Below are positions 54,080-64,000 of a stretch of 64,000 bases of DNA, in pieces. The DNA comes from Tethya wilhelma (lineage: Eukaryota > Porifera > Demospongiae > Tethyida > Tethyidae), in contig CAXIPT010000001.1 of assembly GCA_964030475.1 (NCBI GenBank), positions 9,334,086 to 9,398,085 on the forward strand, in the 5' to 3' direction. The position numbers and the translations under genes were made by a program. The notes beneath the pieces are model-generated. The model was given only the letters and a program-made list of their open reading frames with translations, was not told where the DNA came from and did not search any database. Position 1 is the first letter of the stretch, and each line of letters begins with the position of its first letter.

Positions 54080-56255
54080 GTTCAACATTTCCATTAACAT
54101 GTTTTTCTAAATAAAATTAATATCCACAAATCGAAGCTGACAAGCTCTGTCTGCAAAAGTTTTGCAAAGTTGTTTCATGTTACTCGTTTGTTTTTTGTAA
54201 TACTTGACCAGACGCTCATACACAAAACACCAGTAGTTATCTAGAGTAGAGTGACGTTTGATGTCCTCTACCATGTGAAGAGAGCACTCTACATTCTCCG
54301 TGCATGCTGTAGTTCCAGAGAGAGATTCCAGGATGGCATGTTTCCAAAGAATTAAGTGATTTAAGAAGTTCTATCTGTTCCTGTGACCAACCATCAATTC
54401 GCAGTCGTCTTGAAAATATCAATTTGTGAATACGGGAGAGCAAAAGTATACAGTCATACGATCGTTTTGGAATAGTACTATGTAATACATACGGAGCCAC
54501 AGTGGCAAGCTTGAGGAACTCTTCAGATTTCCAATATCCGAGCTTGTGTGGACCAGTGGGTTCACTTGCTCATATCGTTGACACACATCCATCTTTATAC
54601 TCAGTTGGCCAAGCAACTTTCTTGAGTGCAGTGGCAAGTTCTGCCCTTGATAATACTCATCCAGTTAGGGTGTTTCTCTCTAAAGCAGGAATAGCAGCAT
54701 TTGGACCGAGATCTGCAAGCAAATGTTTCTTCATTTCTGAGCGTACTAGATTTAAACTAACAGCGTGCATGGCATCAATTACTGTGTCCTTTATTGGATC
54801 AAAGCGACAAAGGTCAAAGAGCTGGCCTGTAAAGAATAGATTTGCCAGTAACACCGTATTCTTTAGATAATCGTTTTCTCTCAGCAACTGTTGGAGCACT
54901 GTCCACTTCTTCCCAATGGAGTCAAGTTAGTTCTAGGGAACGCAGCTGAGGTAGATTGTGGTATCGAGCTTGGAACTGGTTGTGTAGTAGTAGTTGTTGC
55001 TTTCAGGAAAGTAAGTTCCAATTACTTCACACCGGTACCGTCTACATCCTTTGCATCCACCGGCTGCATGAGGAGAGTTCGATTTCATAATGTGCTTTCA
55101 AATCAGCTGTGAGAAGTAGAGGTATCACACGAAGAACTGCTGTATCATTAGCTGGAGAATGTCCACGAACAGGAGATTAATTGAAGTATACTTCACAGCC
55201 ATTTATGTAAAGGTCCTCTATCTCACATATCAAGGGCTCAAGAAATGGGTCATACTTGTATGGACACTCCGTTGGCAATTGATTGGTAGGGATAAACGAG
55301 TAAACATGAGCATTCTTGTTATACGAGCGATCAAGCTTAGACATGCAAGCTTTGCTTACTGTGATAACAGCCACAGAATGCTTTGATGAAGTCGAATGTG
55401 AGTTCCAACCATCTTCATGAATAACAATGGCTTGATTTCGAGGGTCACCTGTCATGTATTCTGTAGTGATGACACTTTCAGTTCTACACATGGGGCAGCA
55501 CACAGTAACAGTTTCCAGCTCAGTTGAGATAGCTACTTCCTTTGTGGTTTCAGAAGCTATTATTTCATCGCAATGCTTGCATTTGTGAGGCAAGAGTGTC
55601 GATGATGTTGAGTCCCAAAAGTATGAGAGCTCTTGAAAACGTTCACCATGCCATATCTCAGAAATCCTAACACCGAGGGCAGAGCTATAGAACCACTCAT
55701 CTCTCTCTTTCCAATGGGACATAAGCTGTGTACAGTGGTCCTCAGTACAGAACCAGTCACTAAATCCAAGTCCTATAGCATGTAATAATCTATACATTCA
55801 TGATGTGGCTTTGAACAAACACCACAAGACTGAGCTCTCGGATCAAGGATGAAATAATGATCTTTAGTGAGGCATATCTTGGCAGTGACGTGGTTTCGAT
55901 CGAGTATCCTATATAGCCTGCTAAGGAGTTTCATAACGTCTTTCCAATGCATTTCCTTTTCTCCAACCAATTCTAATGCGTTCTTCAGGTGATGTTCTAG
56001 TTCAACTTGAGAGTGTCCATACTGCAATTTGACTTGATGTTCTTTGATAACAAATTTTTCGATTTGCTCTTGTGAAACAGATATGGACTCTGATTCATTA
56101 CTCTGTTGAATTTGAGATGTGTGTTCATTGGATCCGGAATCGTGGTTGAAAATTGGTGATCTTGGTGGCGATGAAATGATAGGGGGAGACTGAGACAACG
56201 TAAACGACGACGTCTCTTCATTGGAGGCGGAGTGACTATCGAAATCAAGATACAA
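54080..56255 (-). pseudogene. Decayed transposase-like gene (Tnp2/KDZ-type pattern)
   Basis: Blocks in minus order: CGVCSKPHHECIDYYM; GFSDWFCTEDHCTQLMSHWK; a CKHCDE ... CCPMCR zinc-ribbon; VIHEDGWNSHSTSSKHSVAV; YNKNAHVYSFIPTNQLP; EPLICEIEDLYINGCEVYF; VRGHSPANDTAVLRVIPLLL then TADLKAHYEI; GGCKGCRRYRCEVIGTY; NTVLLANLFFTGQLFDLCRF; YGRWKAEE-like text; GWSQEQIELLKSL; and YWCFVYERLVKYYKK. The overall pattern matches large TE-derived proteins of the Tnp2/Plavaka/KDZ kind in invertebrates; I cannot resolve which. Lesions: a frame change near 55790, an in-frame TAA after CEVYFN (about 55179) and further shifts near 55075 and 54500. Confidence 0.5.
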
Positions 56256-56267
56256 ACAATAATTATA

Positions 56268-56454
56268 TAGAGTAACAGGTGGGGTTCCCAGGCAGTGTTA
56301 GTTTGTGGAAATTGTACAAATCTTGCTAGTGATACACAAGGTTTAGTTAGTGATACGCTTGTCTTGCTAAACAGCCTCATGGCTAACTGAAACTTCAACG
56401 ATTGTCAAATTGTCCACTAACTAACACTTTCTGGAACCCCCACCCATTACTCTA
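56268..56454. mobile_element. 187-bp MITE with GGTGGGGTTCC ends
   Basis: The imperfect TIRs (TAGAGTAACAGGTGGGGTTC and the complement of GGAACCCCCACCCATTACTC) are about 35-40 bp. The outer bases are TA at both ends. It lies right upstream of the decayed gene's first ATG (56255). Non-coding. Confidence 0.6.
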
Positions 56455-56840
56455 GGTATAAGTATACACACTAATTTACTTACCAAATTACATAATAATT
56501 AACAAGCTGGGTGATGCTTGACATTGAAACAACTTGTAAATGAACAAAGTTGAGACACAAATTCTAAGTTGCTGTCTAGCTTTAACTCGTAAACTACCTG
56601 ATGAAGGTTCCACTTTATTAATAAAAGTAAACACCATCACTTGGTGTTGATAATCAACTCTACACAATTATTCTCCTTGATCATAAATCTTAACGTATAA
56701 ATTTGCCCATTACCATTAATTTTGTGTCAGTTACATCTAACACTCTAAGCAAGTAAAGGTGAGTTGGGTGAATTTCACACTGACATTAATTTTTAGAACT
56801 TTCAATACTTTGTTGAGGTGTCGTTTACACTTTCCATAAG

Positions 56841-56869
56841 AATGAAGGCACCAAGGTGCATAACCCTTG
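56841..56869. repeat. Hairpin repeat GCACCAAGG-CCTTGGTGC, copy 2
   Basis: Same 29 bases as at about 22968-23000, again preceded by AATGAAG, in unrelated flanks. Confidence 0.6.
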
Positions 56870-56999
56870 GTGCGGGATACATATAATCATACAGGCTGAA
56901 TCTTATAAGTATTTTGATGGTATTTGATATATTATAGCAGCTTCTAATATTATATTGTTATTTCTGTATAATGTAGTTGGATGAGCTATGCAGCTATGC

Positions 57000-57408
57000 T
57001 ATGGGACTCGCTCAGGCTCGCCTCTCATGCTTGCCCCAAAATTTTAACAGGATGAATGGGTGTGGCCTCGAAGCTTAGCTCAGATAGGCTGAAAAGCCTC
57101 AGATTTCAGAAACTATAGGCTTTTGTTGCTTTGTAAAAGGACCTCAGGCCATTTCATATCAGTAGCTAAGCTTCTACTGTCTATGCTATGAAGCTCGCTC
57201 AGGCTCGTCCCCCAAAATTATGGGTGTGGCCTCGAAGCTTAGCGCTCAAAGAGGCTGAAAAGCTTCATATCTCAGGAACTATAGGCTTTTGTGGAATTCT
57301 TTGTGTAATTTTTTTAGATAATCTCGATTATTTTACCTTGGTATACCGCTTTTGAAGACTAGAGCTGCCGTTCTTGAGATATAGTTGGAACACACACACA
57401 CACAAACA

Positions 57409-57447
<39 letters not shown>

Positions 57448-57490
57448 ACATGACTACCATAACCCCTGCTGCGCATGCACACCACTGATA
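57000..57490. repeat. Interspersed repeat with internal (CA)n, copies at 57 kb
   Basis: Two partial copies in tandem (starts near 57000 and 57190, each with GCTCGCTCAGGCTCG and GTGTGGCCTCGAAGCTTAGC). They are followed by CTTGAGATATAGTTGGAA, a (CA)n tract (57390-57443, interrupted) and GACTACCATAACCC. Same family as 23500-23890. Confidence 0.75.
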
Positions 57491-57494
57491 ACTG

Positions 57495-58010
57495 GCTAGT
57501 CAAGTAGCATTGACACATAGTTTAAGTTTTTCGGACTGCACTTGACGCAAGAGTAGCCAACTTTCTAATTTTATTTACACTCGCTGATCAGTCACGAATC
57601 TCACAATAATTATTTATTCACTTACCACAGACTTCATTACTGCATGAGAGGCCTGTTCAAACTTGCAAAAAATGCCGTCTTTGTCAACAAGTCAATGTTG
57701 CTTTCGCTCCCATTCGATATTTTCAAAAATAAGCATAAGAACGTACTATACTACGCGGACTATTATGCATGCGTAAATCCAGAATGGCTGAGGTCCGAAG
57801 GACTGTAAGCTATTTGGAGTTATACGAAGAGGGTTGAAGGTGAATATCAACATGTAATGACCATCATTACTGCGAAAAATCACAGCAAAGTTAAAAATAC
57901 AATAATTAAAAAACTAACTGGCATCTAAGTGCACATGCACGTAGCACCTCAGACCTTTTTGGTAGGCCCGAAAGTACCACGCTATAGCATGCCACTCTCC
58001 AGTAGTCCAG
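57495..58010. other. Intergenic stretch, nothing recognised
   Basis: No supported exon. At about 58018 the block shared with 12478-13660 begins. Confidence 0.5.
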
Positions 58011-58113
58011 AAAACAATGATTAATAACTACCTCTACTTTTCATGTATCTTAATTGGTACTTTGGAAGTGGGGGTCTCTTGTTAAAGACTCCTTTCAACA
58101 ATCTGCAGACTAG

Positions 58114-58981
58114 CTAATAGATGGCTTCCAATTTCATACCTGTGTATCTTTGGGTGAACTGATCATCGGATAATGCGGATCTGTATCTGTAGCTATAACC
58201 CAACCTGAACTGTTCAGTGAAAAAAGCTAGGACACCTCTTAGAGAGGCAGAAAGAAAGGGGAGCTGTAGAATTGTTGAGGCACCATCTCTCCCACTTCTT
58301 CCATGCAGACTCATAATTTTTATGGGTGGTTTTTCTCCAGGATGTTGCGAGCAGCTCACCAACTTTCTCTGGAAACAGTCTCTCTGATAAGGCTCCCCTG
58401 AAACGAGCCAAGAGACTAGTTCCAGTGAGCACATCATTGGAGAGTAATCTGTGTATTCTGTGGGAGTCAAGAGATCCTGGATCCGAGGAATACTCCTTGG
58501 GTAGTCCGTGCACATGGTCAGCACTGTGGGAAACCACGTCTGGGTGGTCCAGAGGGGAGTTATTAGAACTCCACTTGCCCGTTGTGCCTCTAATTGTCTC
58601 AGGCATCTTGGGATCAGGCAGTATATGGAGGGGTGAAGGTAGATCTTCGACCCCGACCAGTTCTGGAGAAAAGCATCTGTGGCTTCTGCCAGAGGTTCTG
58701 GTCTCCAGCTGACAAACCGTGGTAGTTGTGCAGATAGCCTTGTTGCAAACAGGTCTCTCTCCATGTAGTCTGCCTGCACATTCTCCTTCCCTGCTATGTG
58801 GCAGGCCATGAGGACAATTCCTTTCTCCAGAGCCCAATTCCAAAACTGAATTGCCAGGGTTGCTAGTTTCGTAGAGCATGTACCTCCCATGTGGTTGATG
58901 TAGGCCACTGCTAATTTGTTGTCTAACCACAAGAGGACTAGCTGTCATCTCGCTTTTTCCCTGGGTGAATGCTCTTGTCAC
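58114..58981 (-). pseudogene. DIRS-type retrotransposon fragment, copy 2 (RNase H and recombinase start)
   Basis: One frame has MWLDNKLAVAYINHMGGTCS, MACHIAGKENVQADYMER, LPRFVSWRPEPLAEATDAF, LIPRCLRQLEA and LITPLWTTQTWFP: RNase H and its C-terminal extension. An overlapping frame has RFRGALSERLFPEKVGELL and SWRKTTHKNYESAWKKW, the recombinase start. This overlap mirrors the natural RT/YR arrangement. A 17-base loss relative to copy 1 near 58185 and lack of the catalytic part show it is dead. It keeps about 130 bp that copy 1 lost. Confidence 0.72.
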
Positions 58982-59105
58982 ATACCAAGCTCCTAGCAGC
59001 TCTAGATAGTTGATGTGTTGGGTTGATTCCTCCGGCGTCCATGCCCCTCCAATCTTGGTGCCTGCTGATTCCGCTTCCCAGCCCGCGAGGGAAGCATCAG
59101 AGTAC

Positions 59106-59548
59106 TCAGTGTATACTTAAGGCCTGGGTCGCCTATGTACCTTATATAGGTACTTATTAATATTCAAAACTTTTATAACTTAAAAACTATCTAATCAGTA
59201 ACCATGGAAACATGAACATAGATTCAGGGGTTTAATCTAAACATAATAAATAAATAAACTGGTGATGTGACTTTTCTGAATTTGCTGAATCAGCAAAATA
59301 TGAATAATTAATTAGGCAGCCATGTTGCTCTGTTGCTATGGTAACCAAACTTTGTCAAATTGATCGCTTCACCGATATAAGTTAAATTCGAAGTTTAGTA
59401 TCTGGAGGCACATCTGGATCAGAGATACGACGCATTTTCCAAACTTACCATTTTCTTCTTCTCAGCTGTATCTCATTAATAATTCAACAATTGTTTACCA
59501 AAATTTTGGTATTGGTTTTATCCATAGAGGTTTTAAATGTGGCAAACA
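59106..59548. mobile_element. Relative of the 10621-11340 MITE, one end missing
   Basis: Starts TACTTAAGGCCTGGGTC and shares CTAATCAGTAACCATGGAAAC, TGCTGAATCAGCAAAATATG and TTAATTAGGCAG with the other copy in reverse orientation. The right boundary is inferred by comparison with 13455-13465, where the flank is uninterrupted. Confidence 0.65.
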
Positions 59549-59724
59549 TTGCGTATGCAAAATACCAAATGAAGGTTAGAAAAGGTCAAAAGGTCAAGTA
59601 ATAATTATTAGTACCGTACAGTGGGGAAACTTGGAGAGAGTTAAATTTGGCGAATTGGCGAATTGGCGAATTGTGAGGACCATTTCCAGTTCAAAAAAAG
59701 AAACCACGTGTAGGTAGCGTTAGC

Positions 59725-60086
59725 TCAGTGGCGTATCTAGCATGGTGCTCAGGGTGCTCGAGCACCCCCCTAGCTCAGAAAATAATGATGTTATCACTTG
59801 AAAGTAGCACTCAAGACAAGCGCAGTTCACTGAATTTTGCTTGAAATGGATAAAATATAAGCTGATAAGACTTTATATTGACTTTTAAGAGTAAAATTTT
59901 ACATAAGATTGGAGAAATATCCGAAAAACTGCAGAACACAGTGCTATCTCCGGCGCGATTGCATTAATAGTTATTAATAATTTTGCACACATGACCCAAA
60001 AGTGAGTGTGGCCACCCCAAAATTTTCGGGCGCTCCGCCCACATTGTATCAGCACCTCCATGACTGAAATCCTGGATACGCCACTG
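59725..60086. mobile_element. MITE with CAGTGGCGTATC ends, copy 2
   Basis: CAGTGGCGTATCTAGCATGG on the left and the complement-like CCTGGATACGCCACTG on the right form the TIR. The internal text matches 41403-41756. The flanks do not show a clear target duplication. Frames inside it (59885-60238 minus) are not genes. Confidence 0.7.
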
Positions 60087-60559
60087 CTTGCTTTAGCAGT
60101 TTTTAGCACAAAAAGACTATCTACTGTCCTACTACTCCAGTCTGAAAGCTCGCAAGGTTTGTTGTTTGTAACTAGAGCATATTTTTCACCTCTAAAATTG
60201 AGGTTGGAACTAAATTTGTCAAATTTTAAGCCCGGCAAATTTACCTGTTATAATTATTGGTATGCCTTATATGCAAGATTCTAGTCATAAAAAGAGTAGC
60301 TATTCAATAAAAACATGGTACTGTCACTAACAATAAGCAGAACTAATGACACCGGCACATTTGAGTACCAAACGATGTTTAAACATCAAGCAAATAATCA
60401 TTACGTGAAGTCTTTGGGTTTACACACTGACACAACTAACTTGTAAGCTCAGCAATTGAGTTACTTACCTGCAGCTAATCCACCGCTGAGCTAAACACAT
60501 CACATCCAGAGGCTGAGAGCTGCCTGAAGTCAAACTGCATTTCTAGATAACGCACACTA

Positions 60560-60799
60560 CACGTGGGGTGTGATTGATGGGTGCGGTTTTGAAGGTAAAC
60601 ATTCAGAGAAGCACAAAAGCCTCGTATCTCAGAAACTACAGCGTCTTGCAAGATTCTACACAACCATTTTCAAGATAATTTCGATTTATGAACGTAAGTA
60701 CCTTCGGTTTGGACCATAGAGCTGCCATTCTTCACATTATCCCGTAACAGACAGACGCACACACACACACACACACAAAATGACTACCGTAACCCTCTC
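60560..60799. repeat. Interspersed repeat with internal (CA)n, copy at 60.6 kb
   Basis: AAGCACAAAAGCCTCGTATC through CAGACAGACG(CA)n (60757-60776) to GACTACCGTAACCCTCTC. It abuts the 3' end of the hAT pseudogene and probably truncated it. Confidence 0.7.
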
Positions 60800-63003
60800 A
60801 TAACACTGAGCTACACAATTATCAATTGCTAAACCCAATTTAAGTATTTGTTCAACAATGGTATCAGCTAAAGATTTGGCATCCACCTTCTGCACTGGAA
60901 CAAAACATATATGTGACCCAATTTTGGAAAACCGACCAGATGTAGTAAAACTTTATTTGTAGTAATCGGCGATTGTAGTGTAATTCGCGACACGCGCGCG
61001 AAATTATTTTTTTTGCACCAATGGGGAGGGGCACACCTTGGCGAGCTGCAGACGTGATTTTACGGGTGGGGCTGCTTCTATTGCTGAGATATAAGCGTTT
61101 GAATGCAGCTATGTCAGCCATGGCTAGCTTCTCTCCCGTTAGTACACGGGATGCGTTGCCATGTTCATTGATTGATAAGTACATGATGCAGCTGCTGCTG
61201 TGCATCTCATTATAATCTTGCATATTTAATGTGCAACAAAAACAATGCATTGTTCATGAACTAAACACTTCTAGCAGAAAGAAATCTCTTCCAGATGATC
61301 AGAAGATGGCCCACAGTGTTGCAGAATCGCTGGGCTATGCCAGGAGCTGTTTATCTGTGCATAATAATGAATAAATGTATTGTACATTGTGTATAATAAA
61401 TTTGCAATGAAATTTGTGGGGGAAAGAAGCTAAGCGCTTCTTATTATGGGCAATAAGTATTAGCTAAACTGTTTCCTACAGTTAGAATAGCTCTAGATGC
61501 ATGCATTAATATTGGGCGCTTATTTTTGCGCCATTTATATATCTTAGTTACTCTAGTTACAGCCCACCCGCTACATTATTCTACTTAGTAGACTTACTTA
61601 CCTCCTTGGTGAATCCTCCTGGAAGGCTCCCTGGTCTTCTGTGTCTTTAAAAAGGCTCATAAAGTAAGTTTTAACTAGCGCTTCAACTAACTTCATGCAT
61701 ATTCTGATACTACACTAAAATTGTACCACAAACATAAATTGTTTGTAACACGGATAGTATACGGAGTTTGTGTACTCGCGCTTAGCAACGTATTCGCTCA
61801 CGATTTTAGCGAGTAAAATTGGAATGAACGGTCGGTATATTTGAGCTCATATCTCCAAAACTATAGCGCCTAGCCGCTTCAAATTTGGAAAATAGCTAGT
61901 TGCAATGACGTAGATTACAATGCAAGCGCTATCTCAAAATTCGCATATTACTACATCTGGTCGGTTTTCCAAAATTTGGTCACATATAGGAAATGCTCCC
62001 TGATACCTCCATCGTTCTGATTTACATAACGAATACAAAGACTCGATCAGCTGTTCAATCTTGGAAGCATCCCTTGCTTCGTCAACTATTATGGCAAAAT
62101 ACTTTGCATCACTGATTTCTGCCACAATTTTATGCAAAACAATGGTGGCAGCTGCTTCAAGTAGGTCATTTTGAATGCTCTTAGATGTGCATTTTGCATT
62201 ATGGGGGCTAGCTGTGAGCCTGTGATGTAACTCTGTATTTTCAGATGCAAGCAAATCAAGGATCTCCCGAAAATTACCTTTATTCAGAGAAGATTCTGTT
62301 TCATCATGCCCTCTTAGAGCAATATTCTGTCTAGCACACAACGCAACAACTTTAGCTAATGTCTTAATTTTCTGTTTGAATCAACGACGACCACCCTTTG
62401 TTGGTCCAGCTGATTGGCAATAGAGCCATGTATCTTTGATGTTTATAACTTGCCCACTTAGTAAGGCTATTTTTATGATTTTCTGACTTGGAATGCTTTT
62501 CAAGCTTTTCTCCGATTTTTTTCCAATTTTGGTAACCTTGTTTAACAAATGTTGACTCTGATGACTCATCATGATCAGATGAGAACATGCGACAAGCAAA
62601 GCAAAACACTGCATCCTTTTGAATTGAATATTCAATAAATTGATATCGACGATTATACTTTTCTTTCCATTGATCAAAGTGCATGGAAACGATGTTAGGT
62701 GGGGTTGCACAGGCTCTACATCTCTACTTATGGCAATGTCAGGTGGAATTATTGTTTCTGTGGAAGATGTAGATAAACCTGTTAAACTGTTGTAAGTACT
62801 ACTTCTCGTGACACGCTCTGATTGGTCAGCGGCGTACTCATGATGTCGAGATGGCTCTGTGCTATGTTCAATGTCTAGATCCGATAGGTCACTCCCTCAC
62901 TGGAGTCAGTTTGGTCTTCTTTTCTTTCATTTTGTTGAGCTTCATCATTAGGACAGATTCGTTTACTTTCATAATAGCTTAGCAGACTTGACTGTCTTTT
63001 CAT
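60800..63003 (-). pseudogene. hAT-family transposase (TTF finger, DUF4371), decayed and interrupted
   Basis: The start is MKRQSSLLSYYESKRICPND at 63003. After frame changes come FDQWKEKYNRRYQFIEYS, DAVFCFACRMFSSD and HSKSENHKNSL (TTF-type finger, 62364-62690); CARQNIALRGHDE and NRGNF-like NKGNFREIL; TSKSIQNDLLEAAATIV; and FAIIVDEARDASKIEQL (DUF4371, 61989-62341). Beyond a 1077-bp insertion, the protein continues at 60805-60905 with VQKVDAKSLADTIVEQIL, the next conserved hAT block. It ends where an interspersed repeat begins. Frame changes lie near 62880, 62690 and 62350. Confidence 0.7.
60910..61986. mobile_element. 1077-bp MITE inserted in the hAT pseudogene, TA target
   Basis: TIRs of about 38 bp (TATGTGACCCAATTTTGGAA and complement, continuing through CCGACCAGATGTAGTAA) are flanked by TA on both sides (60908-60909 and 61987-61988). 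Removing the element and one TA brings the hAT frame back into register across the junction. The inside is non-coding; a Tc1/mariner-type origin fits the TA target. Confidence 0.85.
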
Positions 63004-63118
63004 TGTCACTGTATCCATGTGCTTAAAAAAATTTTTCTTCTAATAATTAGAACAAGCTAGGGGGAACATTTAACCCACAAAAAATTGGGGCCCAGGCCCG
63101 CTTGGCCCCTCGTTGGCA

Positions 63119-63915
63119 CCGCCACTGTGCTGGAGAAAAAGCCAATGTTTGAATAGAAATTGGTCCATCTATCCCTTTTGCTGACAGGCCATAAATTGTG
63201 CCTGACACCTCTCCAACAGTCAGTTCTGGCCTCAGTTGCTTTCTATCCCCAAAAAACTGTGGGAGGGATGTTTGTCCAGCTGCATTAACACAACCGACTA
63301 CTGTTATTCATGTTTTAGTTGGTGCACAAAGAGAAATAGCATTGATTTTTATGCCCTTTGTGTGTACTGTCTTTAGTATTTTGATATCCCATTCTCGTCG
63401 ATGTTTAATATCAGGCCTTGGCAGCTTAATAAAGAATTCTTTTGAAGGAGTTTCTTCAAGTACATCAAAATAGTGATCAAGTGCTGCCCTGTTTGTTGCA
63501 AGGGCTCTTGGTCGTGTCAATAAGAAGGATGATCGTAAAGAAATATTGGGATTACGTTTGCAAAATTGCAATAAGGAGGATATGATCGTATGTCAATCTT
63601 CCTCGATTTTATGTTGTCCTTGATTGTAGGTCGATCGTCAACAGAATACATGGAAAATGCCAAGATTCAGCTGAATATTGTTAGTGAAATACAGTGCTGC
63701 TAACTGGTAGAAAAGAAAAAAGGTAGAATAATTCATCTGAGAAACATGCATGGTATTGGACTTTGGTACATGGCCTGTACTAGGTAGAAAATAGCAAGCA
63801 TGGTGAAAGCTGTCTTCATCGACCAATGCCTCTCTATAGCTTTGTGACCTTCACATGAAAAATCTGTTGCTTGTAGGTACACAAACAATGTCATTGTGAA
63901 ACTAATGACATGCAA
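63119..63915 (-). pseudogene. Pogo-type transposase block, copy 2
   Basis: Near-identical to 15055-15860. It contains TRPRALATNRAALDHYFDVL, EETPSKEFFIKLPRP and, upstream, TDFSCEGHKAIERHW. The downstream DDE part present in copy 1 (LPPNT ... QPLD) is absent here, and the repeat begins abruptly at about 63119. The shared block reaches the end of the window. Confidence 0.65.
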
Positions 63916-64000
63916 GCAAACTCAAAGGAAGAGGCCAAAGACAGTATTATAATGTACCGCTTGTTGAACTGAAATCAACTTTAGGAATCAAATGAAACTG

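Noticed and set aside
59885..60284. Open frames on both strands near 60 kb
   Set aside because: They lie in or across the CAGTGGCG MITE and show no conserved motif or codon pattern.
1..64000. tRNA, rRNA or bacterial features such as Shine-Dalgarno sites, operons and terminators
   Set aside because: I saw no cloverleaf with A and B boxes and no rRNA-like stretch by reading. Spliced genes and TE types show a eukaryotic genome. A covariance-model scan would be needed to exclude small RNA genes.

Overview
The window is eukaryotic and almost certainly from a demosponge (Amphimedon-like). Three things suggest this: an AT-rich background with GT-AG introns, paired tandem death-like modules of a kind I associate with demosponge proteins (48.9-49.5 kb), and extreme density of DNA transposons, MITEs and DIRS-type retroelements typical of a metazoan accessory region. 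There are no bacterial operons, no CRISPR array, and I recognised no tRNA or rRNA gene.

Layout. 1-3.7 kb: a Sola-like DNA transposon with an intact 755-aa transposase, its left end cut by the window. 3.7-4.7 kb: a piece of a G2E3/HECT-associated-type gene. 6.6-8.4 kb: pogo and DUF6589 gene remains. 8.9-12.3 kb: a minus-strand SAM-domain gene (about ten exons) that starts head to head with a plus-strand C2H2 zinc-finger exon. 12.5-16.6 kb: DIRS-type, pogo-type and RING-type fragments. 16.7-19.5 kb: a foldback element and a 787-bp tandem duplication. 19.37-22.90 kb: a complete Sola-like transposon (456-bp TIRs, ATTT target duplication, intact 796-aa transposase). 22.9-26.3 kb: repeats. 26.3-28.85 kb: a paralogue of the SAM-locus gene, with a complete Merlin transposon in one of its introns. 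29.6-34.7 kb: MITEs and an unrecognised multi-exon gene. 35.2-40.3 kb: Tigger-like, Helitron-like (Arg-rich), hAT and a third, truncated Sola-like element. 40.3-43.1 kb: MITEs. 43.1-47.6 kb: a second copy of the head-to-head promoter block, this time followed by the full multi-exon C2H2/transposase-like gene. 48.4-53.9 kb: a death-like-domain gene piece and a GC-rich Ngaro/DIRS-type retrotransposon (Gag, RT-RNase H, tyrosine recombinase). 54.1-56.3 kb: a decayed transposase-like gene. 57-64 kb: second copies of the DIRS fragment and pogo blocks, and a hAT pseudogene carrying a TA-flanked MITE.

How it fits together. Most coding sequence is transposon-derived. The best preserved proteins are the two Sola-like transposases, the Merlin transposase (one frameshift), and the RT-RNase H and recombinase of the retroelement. 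The most interesting host-like or domesticated candidate is the divergent SAM / C2H2 pair. It is present twice (10.5-12.3 and 43.1-44.3 kb), and each copy keeps the body of a different partner gene. Several insertions have a visible empty site, either in the other copy or in the interrupted gene, which gives direct evidence of mobility.
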